A stretch of DNA of 40,703 nucleotides from Natronomonas sp. (GCF_028274965.1 NZ_JAQCNO010000070.1:1-40703); one strand, 5' to 3'; positions 15,414-24,074 are shown, numbered from the stretch's first letter. Made by a program: numbers and translations. The notes: generated by a model not told the origin, from the letters alone.

Positions 15414-16292
15414 TCACACCAACACGCGCTCGGGATCGGCGACGAGACCGCCGTCGGCCTCGGGGTCACCGGCCAGGCGGCCGAGCGAGACGGCGGCGCC
15501 GTCGGGGGTGTAACAGGCCAGAAGCGACCCCGGTTCGGCGTCCCGTAGCGCGGCGTCGATCACGCCGGGAGCGTACACCGGCGCGCCGTTGGCGATCTCG
15601 GCGGCGGCGGAGGGCGCGACCGTCAGACTCGGGAGCCCCTCGAGGGCCCGCTCGGCCGGTGAGACGACGCTCTCGAGGAGTTCCGGGTCGTCGTTGTCCC
15701 GCCAGAAGGCGAGGCCGTCGGCGAGGTCCTCCATCGTCGAGAGCGTCGAGTCGTCGAAGCGGCCGGTTTTCGTCCGCCGGAGATCGCCCATGTGCGCCCC
15801 GGTGCCAAGCGCGAGGCCGAGGTCGTGACAGAGCTTCCGGACGTACGTCCCGCTCTCGCACTCGACGTCGAGCAGGACGCGGCGCTGGTCGCACTCGAGG
15901 GCCCGGAGTCGGTGGATCGTCCGGACGCGGAGCCGCCTCGCAACGGCCGATTTCCGCGGCGGTTTCTGGTACAGCGGGCCCTCGAACTCCTCGAGCGTCG
16001 ACTCGAGGTCGGTCGGGGCCGGGGCGTGGAGTTCGAGCACCGAGACGTACCCCTTTCGGCTGTCGTCGAACACCTGCGCGAGGCGGGTCGCCGTTCCGGT
16101 CAACACCGGCAGACACCCGGTGACCTTCGGGTCGAGCGTGCCGGCGTGGGCCGCTCGTCCGACGTCGCACATGTCCCGGACCCACGCGGCGACCTGGTGT
16201 GCGGAGGGACCGGGCGGTTTGTCCAGGTTGATGACGCCGAAGTCCAACAGCGCCTCGGGCGATCTGTCGGCCGGCGGGCCGCGTCCGTCCAT
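15414..16292 (-). CDS. truB: RNA-guided pseudouridine synthase aCbf5/TruB-like
   Basis: This 292-residue protein is the archaeal Cbf5-type pseudouridylase, the catalytic subunit of H/ACA RNPs, which can also modify tRNA position 55. Motif I with the catalytic Asp54 is HAGTLDPKVTG; other marks are VINLDKPPGPSAHQV, a KGYVSVLELH strand, PPRKSAVARRLRVRTI and SGTYVRKLCHDLG. A C-terminal PUA domain (about residues 205-292) contains VAPSAAAEIANGAPVYAPGV. It is somewhat shorter than thermophile Cbf5 proteins. It starts 2 bases past the cmk stop, so the two are one operon; the tRNA-Pro gene lies downstream. The annotation as Cbf5 rather than bacterial TruB follows from the PUA domain and the archaeal host. 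Confidence 0.93.
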   Translation of the reverse strand: MDGRGPPADRSPEALLDFGVINLDKPPGPSAHQVAAWVRDMCDVGRAAHAGTLDPKVTGCLPVLTGTATRLAQVFDDSRKGYVSVLELHAPAPTDLESTLEEFEGPLYQKPPRKSAVARRLRVRTIHRLRALECDQRRVLLDVECESGTYVRKLCHDLGLALGTGAHMGDLRRTKTGRFDDSTLSTMEDLADGLAFWRDNDDPELLESVVSPAERALEGLPSLTVAPSAAAEIANGAPVYAPGVIDAALRDAEPGSLLACYTPDGAAVSLGRLAGDPEADGGLVADPERVLV

Positions 16293-16294
16293 GA

Positions 16295-16873
16295 TCAGAA
16301 GTCGTACTCGATCCCGTCGATCGGCGTTTTCCCCTCGTCGTCGCCGGGGTCGTACGCCTCGACGGCCATGATGACGACGTCGAGGACCGACCCGGGCGAA
16401 AAGCGCGCCGTGTTGAGCGAGAGGTCGTAGATCTCCAGGCTGTCGATGTCGATCCCGTAGTACTCGTCGTACCGCAGCGCCTCGCTGTCGGCGCGTTCGA
16501 CGGTCTCCTCGCGGGCGGTCCCGATCGGCTTGTCCTCGCGGTCGGCGATCCGCTTCGAGCGGATGTCGAGGGGCGCGTCCAGCCAGATCCGGAAGTCGGC
16601 GTACTCGCCGGCCATCCAGCCGGCGAGTCTCGATTCGAGGACGAGTTCGTCGCGCTCGGCGGCGAGTTCGCGCTGTCGGCGGTCGAGATCGCGGTCGATG
16701 GCGTCGTCGCTCTCTGCGAGTTTGTTCAACTCGAGCGGCGTCAGGCCGCGTTCGTCGGCCAACTCCCGGAAGATGTCCCCGCCGCTGACGTGTTCGTACC
16801 CGAGTCTCTCGGACAACCCGGCGGCGACGGTGCTCTTGCCGCTGCCGGCGGGGCCGGAGATGGTTATCAACAT
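16295..16873 (-). CDS. cmk: Cytidylate kinase (archaeal type)
   Basis: This 192-residue protein phosphorylates CMP/dCMP with ATP in pyrimidine nucleotide supply. The P-loop is [11 protein letters not shown] at about residues 4-14, followed by the archaeal Cmk pattern [16 protein letters not shown] and, near the middle, [11 protein letters not shown] and [20 protein letters not shown]. The last 20 residues are an acidic halophile tail ending in GIEYDF. A TCTTTTAG box lies 22-29 bases upstream of the ATG at 16873, so it may start its own transcript with truB. The DUF106 gene lies 84 bases upstream on the same strand. This neighbourhood (adk, DUF106, cmk, truB) is a conserved archaeal string. 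Confidence 0.93.
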   Translation of the reverse strand: MLITISGPAGSGKSTVAAGLSERLGYEHVSGGDIFRELADERGLTPLELNKLAESDDAIDRDLDRRQRELAAERDELVLESRLAGWMAGEYADFRIWLDAPLDIRSKRIADREDKPIGTAREETVERADSEALRYDEYYGIDIDSLEIYDLSLNTARFSPGSVLDVVIMAVEAYDPGDDEGKTPIDGIEYDF

Positions 16874-16894
16874 ACCGCTACTCCGCCGCTGTCG

Positions 16895-16902
16895 CTAAAA
16901 GA
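16895..16902 (-). promoter_or_regulatory. TATA-like box for cmk-truB
   Basis: TCTTTTAG on the minus strand lies 22-29 bases before the ATG at 16873. It suggests a promoter inside the adk-DUF106-cmk-truB string. Confidence 0.45.
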
Positions 16903-16957
16903 CGTTGCCCTTCACGGCGGGGCGAGTCGGGGGTTCGGCCCCGAGGGTCCCGTCGGG

Positions 16958-17860
16958 CTACGTCGGGGTCGTCTGGATGTTCAGCGCCTTGCGGATGATC
17001 TGCGTGAACGACATCGAGCAGACGAAGTACCAGACGATCCACGCCTGGATCGGCCCGAGGATCGAGACGTTCCAGCCGACCTCGCCGGCGATCGGCAGCA
17101 CGATCGGCGCGAGATCGAGCCCGGGGTACAGCGGCGCGCCGCGGAACCCGACCACGGCGTACATCCACAAAAAGACCGGGATCGTCAGCACCATGATCCA
17201 GACCATCGGTCGGAACTGCTCTTTGAACATCCCGAGGTTGTCCGTCATCGCCTCCATCTGCTCGTCTTGGATGCGCTCGAGGGCCTCGTCGTCGCCGCGC
17301 TCCTTGGCTTCCTTGCGCCGCTCTTGGATCTCCTTCATCCGGCTCTGGTAGGCGCCCATCACCTCCATGTCCATCAGATTCGACTGCAGGAGCGTCGAGT
17401 ACAGCCCCGTAAAGAGCGCGAGCATCATCACGACGACGAAAAACGGGAGCAGATCCAACAGCGGCCCGAGGGCGATGTTGAGCGTGTCCGCGAGCGGTTC
17501 CCGGACCGATCGGAACGCGTACCCGGCGAAGAGCCCGATCGCGCCGACCGCGGCCACCTTGTCCCACTTCGACCACGAGGAGTCGGTGTCGGGCGCGTCG
17601 GGGAGTTCGAACTCGATGTCGTCGTCCTCTAGGGCGTTTCGGACCCCGTCGGGGTCGGCGACGTCGAACCCCTCGCCGTCGGAGTCGACGAGGACGCCCG
17701 TCTCGATGAGCCGACCCCACTGGCCGCTCGTCAGCTCGTCGGAGACGTCACCCCAGGCGACGGTTCCCTCGTCCGCCCGTTCGAGGAGGTACTCGATGGC
17801 GGACTCCATCTCCGCGTCCTCCGAGACGAGTTCCTGTATCTTCGAGGCCGTGCGTGTCAT
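16958..17860 (-). CDS. DUF106 (Oxa1/EMC3-like) membrane protein
   Basis: This 300-residue protein belongs to the archaeal DUF106 group, part of the Oxa1 superfamily with EMC3, TMCO1 and Get1 as eukaryotic relatives, and thought to help insert membrane proteins. Membrane segments lie at about residues 103-120, 134-157, 217-238 and 268-288. Between the second and third is a long charged coiled coil (about 168-213, YQSRMKEIQERRKEAKERG). The first ~90 residues form a separate soluble unit with ESAIEYLLERAD, TSGQWGRLIETGVLVD and GEGFDVADPDGVRNAL, resembling a winged helix. The gene sits between adk and cmk, as in many archaea. The winged-helix reading is an inference from pattern, not a confirmed domain. 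Confidence 0.88.
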   Translation of the reverse strand: MTRTASKIQELVSEDAEMESAIEYLLERADEGTVAWGDVSDELTSGQWGRLIETGVLVDSDGEGFDVADPDGVRNALEDDDIEFELPDAPDTDSSWSKWDKVAAVGAIGLFAGYAFRSVREPLADTLNIALGPLLDLLPFFVVVMMLALFTGLYSTLLQSNLMDMEVMGAYQSRMKEIQERRKEAKERGDDEALERIQDEQMEAMTDNLGMFKEQFRPMVWIMVLTIPVFLWMYAVVGFRGAPLYPGLDLAPIVLPIAGEVGWNVSILGPIQAWIVWYFVCSMSFTQIIRKALNIQTTPT

Positions 17861-17938
17861 CGTCCGAGCGTTGTGTGTCGTGGGTAATCAACCTTTTACT
17901 CTCGCGGTCCGGGCCCGCCGTCGAGCGCGCGGCGTCGC

Positions 17939-18556
17939 TCAGGCGTCGTCGATCGCCGCCTTGAGATCCGTCCAGACGGCCTCCGGGGACTGCTCGCCGT
18001 CGATCCGGACGAGTTCGCCCGCCTCCTCGTAGTGCTCGATCACCGGCTGTGTGTTCTCCTCGAAGACCCGGAGGCGCTCGCGGACGGTGTCCTCGGTGTC
18101 GTCGTCGCGCTGGACGAGTCTGTCGGCGACCGCGTCATCGTCGGGCATGTCGAACTCGGTGTGGTAGATCTCCCCGGTCTCGGGGTCCACGCGGCGGCCG
18201 GTCAGCCGCCGCACGAGCTCCTCGCGGCCGACGTCGAGCGAGACGATGACGTCGAGGGCGGTGATCCCGTCGAGGTACTCCGCCTGCGAGAGGTTCCGGG
18301 GGTACCCGTCGAGGACGAACCCGTCGGCCTCGGAGACGGCCGCCTCGACGATCTCGTTGACGACCGGATCGGGGACGAGTTCGCCCGCCTCCATGTACTC
18401 TCTGGGCGTCCCGTGTTCGGTCTCCATGTCCTTGTTCGCGCGGAGCGCATCGCCCGTCGTGACGTGTTCGACGCCGTACGTCTCGGCGACGTTGCCCGAT
18501 TGGGTGCCTTTTCCGGCGCCCGGCGGCCCGAGCAACAGGACCTTCGGTTGGCTCAT
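17939..18556 (-). CDS. adk: Adenylate kinase
   Basis: This 205-residue enzyme interconverts AMP and ATP with 2 ADP. The P-loop is [14 protein letters not shown]-binding motifs are TTGDALRAN, the PDPVVNEIV segment and [16 protein letters not shown], followed by the LID with [16 protein letters not shown] and [12 protein letters not shown]. It is the long, bacterial-like adk type with a LID lacking zinc Cys residues, as in haloarchaea. I chose the ATG at 18556 ([10 protein letters not shown]) over an upstream ATG at 18577 because a TATA-like TTTTAG lies 22-29 bases before it and overlaps the longer version. In many archaea adk directly follows secY; here about 8.8 kb of transport genes lies between. 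Confidence 0.96.
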   Translation of the reverse strand: MSQPKVLLLGPPGAGKGTQSGNVAETYGVEHVTTGDALRANKDMETEHGTPREYMEAGELVPDPVVNEIVEAAVSEADGFVLDGYPRNLSQAEYLDGITALDVIVSLDVGREELVRRLTGRRVDPETGEIYHTEFDMPDDDAVADRLVQRDDDTEDTVRERLRVFEENTQPVIEHYEEAGELVRIDGEQSPEAVWTDLKAAIDDA

Positions 18557-18577
18557 ACCGCCCGTACAGACCGCCAC

Positions 18578-18585
18578 CTAAAAGA
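18578..18585 (-). promoter_or_regulatory. TATA-like box for adk
   Basis: TCTTTTAG on the minus strand lies 22-29 bases before the chosen adk ATG at 18556, and starts just past the rejected ATG at 18577. It supports the shorter protein. Confidence 0.5.
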
Positions 18586-18611
18586 GTTGTCTGAACAGGA
18601 CGAGCAGGGGG

Positions 18612-18619
18612 TTGATATG
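18612..18619 (+). promoter_or_regulatory. TATA-like box for the gene at 18642
   Basis: TTGATATG lies 23-30 bases upstream of the GTG at 18642. It supports a leaderless GTG start and rules out longer readings that begin inside it. Confidence 0.45.
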
Positions 18620-18641
18620 CCGCCGGACCCGACCGCAACGC

Positions 18642-18986
18642 GTGCCGACGGCGGCTGACACGCCGGGCGACCGCAAGCGGGAGTTCGTCCGCCGGATCGT
18701 CGAGTCCAGGCGGGCCGACGAGCCGGTCGTCTTCGAGGCCGAGGGCGTCACGGTCGAGTACGAGGACCGCGCGATCAGACTCGAGGCGACGCCGGCCGAA
18801 CGGGAGCGTCTGGAGGGGCTGCTGGAGGCGTACCGGGTGTTCAAGACCGAACAGCCGGAAACGAGGAAGGCGCCCGACGGCGTCCGGTATCTCTCGGCCG
18901 TGACCGACGCGAAACGCGTCGCCGACTTCCTCGAGGCGCTCTTCCGGGAGGTCTACGAGCGCCCCGAGCGGTACGAACTCCGGTGA
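18642..18986 (+). CDS. Haloarchaeal protein of unknown function (114 aa)
   Basis: I do not recognise the family. From a GTG at 18642 it gives 114 residues, all soluble and rich in charged residues. Two basic-acidic helices flank a strand pair: DRKREFVRRIVESR, then VVFEAEGVTVEYEDRAIRLEAT, then AERERLEGLLEAYRVFKTEQ, and a C-terminal part GVRYLSAVTDAKRVADFLEALFREVYERPERYEL. There are no Cys residues and no membrane segment. A TATA-like box supports the start. It diverges from adk and converges, after 48 bases, on the channel gene. Its charged two-helix form would suit a small adaptor or nucleic-acid-associated protein, but this is a guess. Confidence 0.65.
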   Translation: MPTAADTPGDRKREFVRRIVESRRADEPVVFEAEGVTVEYEDRAIRLEATPAERERLEGLLEAYRVFKTEQPETRKAPDGVRYLSAVTDAKRVADFLEALFREVYERPERYELR

Positions 18987-19034
18987 GCGCCGAGGGCTGC
19001 GACGACCCGAATCAGCGTCGGACGGCGCGTCGGG

Positions 19035-20702
19035 TCACTCGGCGGCCGAAGCGTAGCGCTCCGTGAACCGACGGACGTCGTCGTCCGTGCCCGCGACGAC
19101 CAACTCGTCGTCCTCCTGGAGTCTGAACGTCCCGTCGAGGTCGACGTGGACCGTCTCGCCGCGCTTGACGACGACCACCGTACACCCGGTTTCCTCCCGG
19201 ATGTTCGTGTCTGCGAGCGTCCGGCCCGCGAGCGCCGGGGCGGTCGTTCGGACGAGGTTCACGTTCGTGTCGACGGAGACGACGGTCCCGTCGTCGACGA
19301 TCCGCGAGGCGATCGAGCGTCCGCTGACCGTCGCCAGCGAGAGGACGTAGTCCGCGCCGGCGCGGTAGGCCTTCTGTACGCCGTCGGCCTGCTCGGCCCG
19401 GACGATGGTTTCTGTCGTCGGGTCGACCTCCCTGACGACGAGCGTTGCGAACTCGGTGAGGCTGTCGTCCGGGAGCGCCAGGACGATCGCCGCGGCCGAG
19501 TCGATCCCGGCGGCCCGGAGCACCTCCGGTTCGGTCACGTCGCCGACGACGTCCACGCCGTCGTCGTCCCGCAGGTCGATCGTCGTGTACGGGATGTTCG
19601 CCTCCGAAAGCGCCGCACAGACGGTCTGTCCCACCTCGCCGTAGCCGACGACGATCACCTCCGTGGACTCGCTGCGGCGGGTGCGCGGCAGCGCCGTCGT
19701 CTTGAGCCGGTCGATCGCCTCGTTTTCGCCGGCCACGAGGAGGACGGTCCCGTCGGTGAGCGTCTTGTCGATCGGTGCCGGCGCCTCGAAGCGGCCCTGA
19801 AACCACGCCCCGATGACGTTCACGCCGTACTCCGCCCGGAGGTCGCTGTCGGCGATGGTCCGGCCGGCGAGGTGGCTGTTCCGGTCGACGGGGAGTTCGG
19901 CGACCTCGAAGTTCTCCCCGAGTCGGACGCTGTCACCGATGTCGGTGGAGACCCCCGTCGTGAGTTTGCTCGCGAGCCCCCGCCCGAGCGCCTGCCGCGG
20001 CGTCAGGACGTGATCGGCGCCCGCGAGTTCGTGGTACCGTCTCACGTCGGCGTCCTCGACGACGCTTATGACCGGGAGGTCCTCGCTCACCTCCTTCGAG
20101 GCGAGGACGATACTCGCGTCCACCTGATCGGAGAGGTCCGCGACGAGCGCCCTCGCGGTGGCAGCGTTCGCCGCCTCCAGGTCGGCCGTCGACTCCGGGT
20201 CGCCGTGGATGACGCGGTAGCCGTCCTCCCTGCGCTCGAGGGCGCGATCCCGGGACGGTTCGACGAAGACGTGCTCGATGCCGTTGGCGTCGAGTTCGTC
20301 GATCAGGGTCTCGGCCCGGGAGGTGTCCGAACAGACGACGACGTGGCCCGCCACGTCCGCGTCGAGGTCCGTCGGCGGCGACGGCGAGAGCGCCTCCTGA
20401 AGGAACGGGAGCAACACGGCCGGCAGCGCCAGAAAGAACAGGCCAACGCCGGTGATGTCCAGAACCATCACGAGGAGGTTCATCTCCGCGCTGGCCCACG
20501 GCGAGTCCGAGCCGTACCCGGTCGCCGTGAACGTCTCCACGACGACCTGCATGGAGTGCAGAATCGAGACTTCGGTCCCCGGCGGCGGGTACGGCCCGGG
20601 CTCGAAGGTCCGCATTCCGAAATCGTACACGACGGTCGAGGCGACGATCAACGCGACGATGAACAGGAAATAGTACGCTGCTCGACGCTTGATCCGGTCC
20701 AT
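19035..20702 (-). CDS. Two-TM ion channel with two RCK (TrkA N/C) units
   Basis: This 555-residue protein joins a two-helix pore to two regulator-of-K-conductance units. TM1 is about residues 9-28, the pore helix and filter are VETFTATGYGSD (filter ATGYG at 60-64), and TM2 about 74-100. The first TrkA-N fold starts near 119 but lacks GxGxxG (VVVCSDTSRAE); the second, near 348, keeps it (VIVVGYGEVGQTV). Each is followed by a TrkA-C unit (LAGRTIADSDLRAEYG and LAGRTLADTNIREETG). It is thus a likely MthK-like potassium channel with one catalytically simplified nucleotide site. A TTTTTC stretch lies 25-30 bases upstream of the ATG. It follows trkH on the same strand after 162 bases. Confidence 0.88.
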   Translation of the reverse strand: MDRIKRRAAYYFLFIVALIVASTVVYDFGMRTFEPGPYPPPGTEVSILHSMQVVVETFTATGYGSDSPWASAEMNLLVMVLDITGVGLFFLALPAVLLPFLQEALSPSPPTDLDADVAGHVVVCSDTSRAETLIDELDANGIEHVFVEPSRDRALERREDGYRVIHGDPESTADLEAANAATARALVADLSDQVDASIVLASKEVSEDLPVISVVEDADVRRYHELAGADHVLTPRQALGRGLASKLTTGVSTDIGDSVRLGENFEVAELPVDRNSHLAGRTIADSDLRAEYGVNVIGAWFQGRFEAPAPIDKTLTDGTVLLVAGENEAIDRLKTTALPRTRRSESTEVIVVGYGEVGQTVCAALSEANIPYTTIDLRDDDGVDVVGDVTEPEVLRAAGIDSAAAIVLALPDDSLTEFATLVVREVDPTTETIVRAEQADGVQKAYRAGADYVLSLATVSGRSIASRIVDDGTVVSVDTNVNLVRTTAPALAGRTLADTNIREETGCTVVVVKRGETVHVDLDGTFRLQEDDELVVAGTDDDVRRFTERYASAAE

Positions 20703-20864
20703 GCCAGCCGTTGAACCGAGGCGGTGAAAAACCTGTGCGGGCGCGGCGATCGTTCGGAAGCGATCACGGAGCGAGCCGGCACCGCCGGGCCGTCTCGGGC
20801 GTCTACCAGCGACCGCGGCCGTCGGGACCGTCCCGGCTATGAGGGGTGCGGTCGGCGCGTCCCG

Positions 20865-22367
20865 TTAGGACTTCCAGAAGGCCGCGGTAAAGAGCACGAG
20901 CACCGGGATGATCTCGATCCGGCCGACCCACATCAGGAGGATCATCGCCGTCTTCGTCGTCGTGGAGAACCCGTCGTAGGTGCCGAAGGGACCGGCCGCG
21001 CCGAACGCCGGGCCGATGTTGAGAAACGTCGAGGCCGCCGCCCCCATCGCCTCGAACTCGGAGACGTTCGTGCCGATCCGGGCCGAGTCGACGATGATGA
21101 GGATGGTGAACAGAAAGAAGATGACGATGCTCAAAAGCAGGTACGCGTAGATGTCCCGGATCGTCGCCTCGTCGACCGACCGCCCGGAGAGCCGGACCGG
21201 CCGGATCGCGTTCGGGTGAACGCTGGTAAAGAGGTTCCGCTTGAACGCCTTCAGCGCGACCAGCCACCGGAGGGACTTGATCGAGCAGGTGGTCGAGCCG
21301 ACCATGCCGCCCAGAAACATGCACACGAAGAGCATGTGCTTTGCGGCCGCCGACCAGAGAGTGAAGTCGGTGCTCGCGTACCCGGTCGTCGTCACGATCG
21401 AGGCGACGTTAAAGACCGCGTGTCGGACCGTCGCCTCGGTGCTGAACTGCGTCGTGGAATCGAAGACCAGACTCGCGGCGACGACCGCCGAGAAGAAGGC
21501 GATGGTGCCGATGTAGAAGTGAAACTCCTCGCTTGTCAACAGCCGCATCGGGTCGCCGTGGATCGCGAAGTACATCAGCACGAAACTCGTCGATCCCGCG
21601 ATCATGAAGGGGACGACGGCCCACTGGACGACCGGCGCGAACGCGCCGACGCTCGAGGGCTCGGGCGAAAAACCGGCGGTGGCGACCGAGGTGAAGGCGT
21701 GGGCAAAAGCGTTGTACGGGCCCATGTTCGGCGCGAGACCGGCGAGGTTGAGCCCGTAGTAGACGGCGACGGCGAGCGCCGTGAGCCCAAGATACAGCCC
21801 CCAGATGAGCCGGGCGGTCTCCGAGATCCGCGGGGTCAGCTTGTTGACGTTTCGGGTCTGGGATTCGCTCTCCATCAGCTGTGCGCCGCCGACCCCGAGT
21901 TCCGAGAGGATGGCCGTCGCGAGGATGAGGATGCCGAGCCCGCCGAGCCACTGGATGAGCTGTCGCCACATCAGCACCGAGCGGTCGTGGATCGAGAAGT
22001 CCTGGAGCGTCGTCGCCCCCGTCGTGGTCAGCCCGCTCATCGACTCGAACATCGCGTTGATCGGGTGTGCGATCGTCCCGGTGGAGGCGACGACGAACGG
22101 GATCGCGCCGACCGCCGCGACGAGAAGCCAGATGACCGCGACCGCGAGAAACGCCTCCCGCGGCCCGAGGCTGCTCGGATCGCCGGGGAGGGCCCGGAAC
22201 CCGCCGCCGAGAAGCAACGACGCGGCGATGGCGACGAGAAACGGGGCGAGGGGTTCGCCGTACCAGAGGGCGACGACGAGCGGAACGACGAGCGGAACGG
22301 CGAGGTACAACAGCACCCGCCCGGTCAGATCGAGGCTCGTCCGCCAATCGACGCGGATTCGGACCAT
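20865..22367 (-). CDS. trkH: TrkH potassium uptake protein
   Basis: This 500-residue membrane protein is the ion-conducting subunit of the Trk potassium uptake system, built from four M1-P-M2 repeats. The four filter loops are visible in order: SGLTTTGATT, TSVATAGFSPEPSS, SIVTTTGYASTD and GGMVGSTTCSIK. The Gly of each filter is kept, including the last loop's GS. The start at 22367 (ATG, MVRIRVDWR) follows directly on the trkA stop with no base between, so the pair is translationally coupled. Potassium uptake is central to osmotic balance in salt-in haloarchaea; TrkA provides NAD(H)/nucleotide gating. The 162 bases after it, before the channel gene, hold nothing clear. Confidence 0.95.
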   Translation of the reverse strand: MVRIRVDWRTSLDLTGRVLLYLAVPLVVPLVVALWYGEPLAPFLVAIAASLLLGGGFRALPGDPSSLGPREAFLAVAVIWLLVAAVGAIPFVVASTGTIAHPINAMFESMSGLTTTGATTLQDFSIHDRSVLMWRQLIQWLGGLGILILATAILSELGVGGAQLMESESQTRNVNKLTPRISETARLIWGLYLGLTALAVAVYYGLNLAGLAPNMGPYNAFAHAFTSVATAGFSPEPSSVGAFAPVVQWAVVPFMIAGSTSFVLMYFAIHGDPMRLLTSEEFHFYIGTIAFFSAVVAASLVFDSTTQFSTEATVRHAVFNVASIVTTTGYASTDFTLWSAAAKHMLFVCMFLGGMVGSTTCSIKSLRWLVALKAFKRNLFTSVHPNAIRPVRLSGRSVDEATIRDIYAYLLLSIVIFFLFTILIIVDSARIGTNVSEFEAMGAAASTFLNIGPAFGAAGPFGTYDGFSTTTKTAMILLMWVGRIEIIPVLVLFTAAFWKS

Positions 22368-23705
22368 CTACGCCATCGTGGTGAGCTCCTCGACGAACGA
22401 CGCCTCGGAGAACACCACGATGTGGTCGCCGGTGTACAGCTCCGTGTCGCCGCGGGGGGCGATCAGCTCGCCGTTTCTCGTGATCGCGCCGAAGACGACG
22501 TTCGCACCGAGGTCGGCCGCGACGTCTTTGATCGGTCGGTCTATCAGCTCGCTCGTGTCGCTCAGTTTGAGTTCCAACACCTCGGCTTGGTTGTTCTCTA
22601 AGAGCGCGATGTTCTCGGCGACGCCGCCGCGGGTGAAGCGGGTGATCTCCTCGGCCATCACCTGCCGGGGGTTGATCGCGACGTCGATGCCGATCTCCTC
22701 GAAGAGCGTCACGTACTCGCCGATGTCGACGACCGCGACAACGCGATCGGTCCCGAGTCGCTTTGCGAGCACCGAGACGAGGAGGTTCCGCTCGTCGCTC
22801 TCTAATGCGGCGACGACGACATCGGCCTCGTCGATATTTTCGCGGGCGAGGAAGTCCGTGTCCGTCGCGTCGTGTTCCATGACGAGCGTGTCCGGCAGTT
22901 CCTCTGCGAGATAGCGCGCCCGATCGGGGTCCTGCTCGATGATCCGCGGCGACAGCGAGCGCTCCTCGAGCAGGCGTGCGGTCTGGTAGCCGATCTCCGA
23001 GCCGCCGATGATGACGACCTCGTCGGCCTCGTCGGGTGTCGCCTCCGGGGCGATGTCGCTCGCGAACGCCTGGACGCTTTCGGGGCTTCCGATGACCACC
23101 GCCCGGTCGCCGGCCTCGATGCGGGTGGTCCCCTTTGCGAGGACGAGTTTGTCGTTGCGGAACAGCCCGGCAAAGGTCAGCGCGTCGAAGCGATCGGCTT
23201 CCGCGATCGTCTGTCCGGCGACCGGGCTCGTCTCGTTGATCTCGAACTCCGCCATCTGGACGAGCCCGCCCGAGAAGGGGTCGACGTCGATCGCGGAGGG
23301 CAGCCCGACGACGCGGACGATGTTCTCGGCGGTCAGCAGGTCCGAACAGACCATGAAGTCAACGCTGAAGGCCTTCTCGGTCAGCTCCCAGGTCCGGAGG
23401 TACTCGACGCGTTTCGTGCGGGCGATCGTGAAGGGGTCCGCCATCGTCTTGGCCGTTTCGCAGGCGACGAGGTTCGTCCGGTCGTTGTCGGTGCTGGCGA
23501 TGAACAGGTCGGCCGATTCGATCTCGGCCGACCGGAGCGTCGTCAGGGTGGTCCCGTCGCCGGTGAGCGTCATCACGTCGAGGTCGTACTTCAGCTGTTC
23601 CGCCCGGTCCTCGTCGATGTCGATGACGACGACGTCGTGATCCGACGAGAGGTTCTTCGCGATCGAGGTCCCGACCTCGCCGGCCCCGACGATGACGGTG
23701 CGCAT
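22368..23705 (-). CDS. trkA: TrkA potassium uptake regulator
   Basis: This 445-residue cytoplasmic protein is the nucleotide-binding gate of the Trk system. It contains two TrkA-N/TrkA-C pairs. The first Rossmann motif is VIVGAGEVGTSIAKNL at residues 4-19, with the acidic ribose-binding VVVIDIDEDRAEQL; the second is VVIIGGSEIGYQTARLL near 222. TrkA-C parts carry AGQTIAEADRFDALTFAGLFRN and LIDRPIKDVAADLGANVVFGA. The ATG at 23705 is chosen because it places the first strand at the N-terminus; an ATG at 23714 adds only three residues. It is directly joined to trkH. A 403-base non-coding stretch lies upstream, which may hold its promoter. Confidence 0.95.
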   Translation of the reverse strand: MRTVIVGAGEVGTSIAKNLSSDHDVVVIDIDEDRAEQLKYDLDVMTLTGDGTTLTTLRSAEIESADLFIASTDNDRTNLVACETAKTMADPFTIARTKRVEYLRTWELTEKAFSVDFMVCSDLLTAENIVRVVGLPSAIDVDPFSGGLVQMAEFEINETSPVAGQTIAEADRFDALTFAGLFRNDKLVLAKGTTRIEAGDRAVVIGSPESVQAFASDIAPEATPDEADEVVIIGGSEIGYQTARLLEERSLSPRIIEQDPDRARYLAEELPDTLVMEHDATDTDFLARENIDEADVVVAALESDERNLLVSVLAKRLGTDRVVAVVDIGEYVTLFEEIGIDVAINPRQVMAEEITRFTRGGVAENIALLENNQAEVLELKLSDTSELIDRPIKDVAADLGANVVFGAITRNGELIAPRGDTELYTGDHIVVFSEASFVEELTTMA

Positions 23706-23885
23706 ACTCCTCATGGTTCGGGGCGCCTGAAGTGAGTTACTATCCGGATGAAAAGCGGTGACACGGAGCCGTCGGCGCTCCGGAACAGACCGGTCTCACC
23801 GTCGGGGGTCTCGGTCCAACACGGCGCGGTGTAGCGCCGCCTTTGCGGAGGAGTACGGGAGCCAGCGGCCGGTAGAACGACGACC

Positions 23886-23912
23886 GAGACGGCTGAGACG
23901 GCTCAGACGGCC
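23886..23912 (+). repeat. Three tandem 9-base repeats
   Basis: GAGACGGCT, GAGACGGCT and CAGACGGCC follow one another without a gap. They lie in the trkA upstream region. They may be a decayed coding remnant or a binding-site array; copy number is too low to say. Confidence 0.5.
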
Positions 23913-24053
23913 GAACGGTCGAGACTCGTTCATCGAGACCCGGGTGAACGACCGGGTACCGTCGAGGGACGCCTCAAAAGTTGGAGCCCCGGCGGACCCG
24001 AAACGTCGGGGGATCGGTCTGTGGGGGTCCCGCTCTCGGGGTGGTCCGCGGCT

Positions 24054-24074
24054 CGTGGGTCGTGGGTCGTGGAT
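24054..24074 (+). repeat. Three tandem 7-base repeats
   Basis: CGTGGGT, CGTGGGT and CGTGGAT are in direct tandem, followed by a CGTG start of a fourth. They sit 34-54 bases past the end of the APC-USP gene (minus strand). Function is unknown; slippage is a simple explanation. Confidence 0.5.

Noticed and set aside
20724-22601. 625-codon plus-strand frame opposite trkH
   Set aside because: It is an antisense shadow of a conserved membrane protein, rich in Arg, Asp and Glu, with no known domain.
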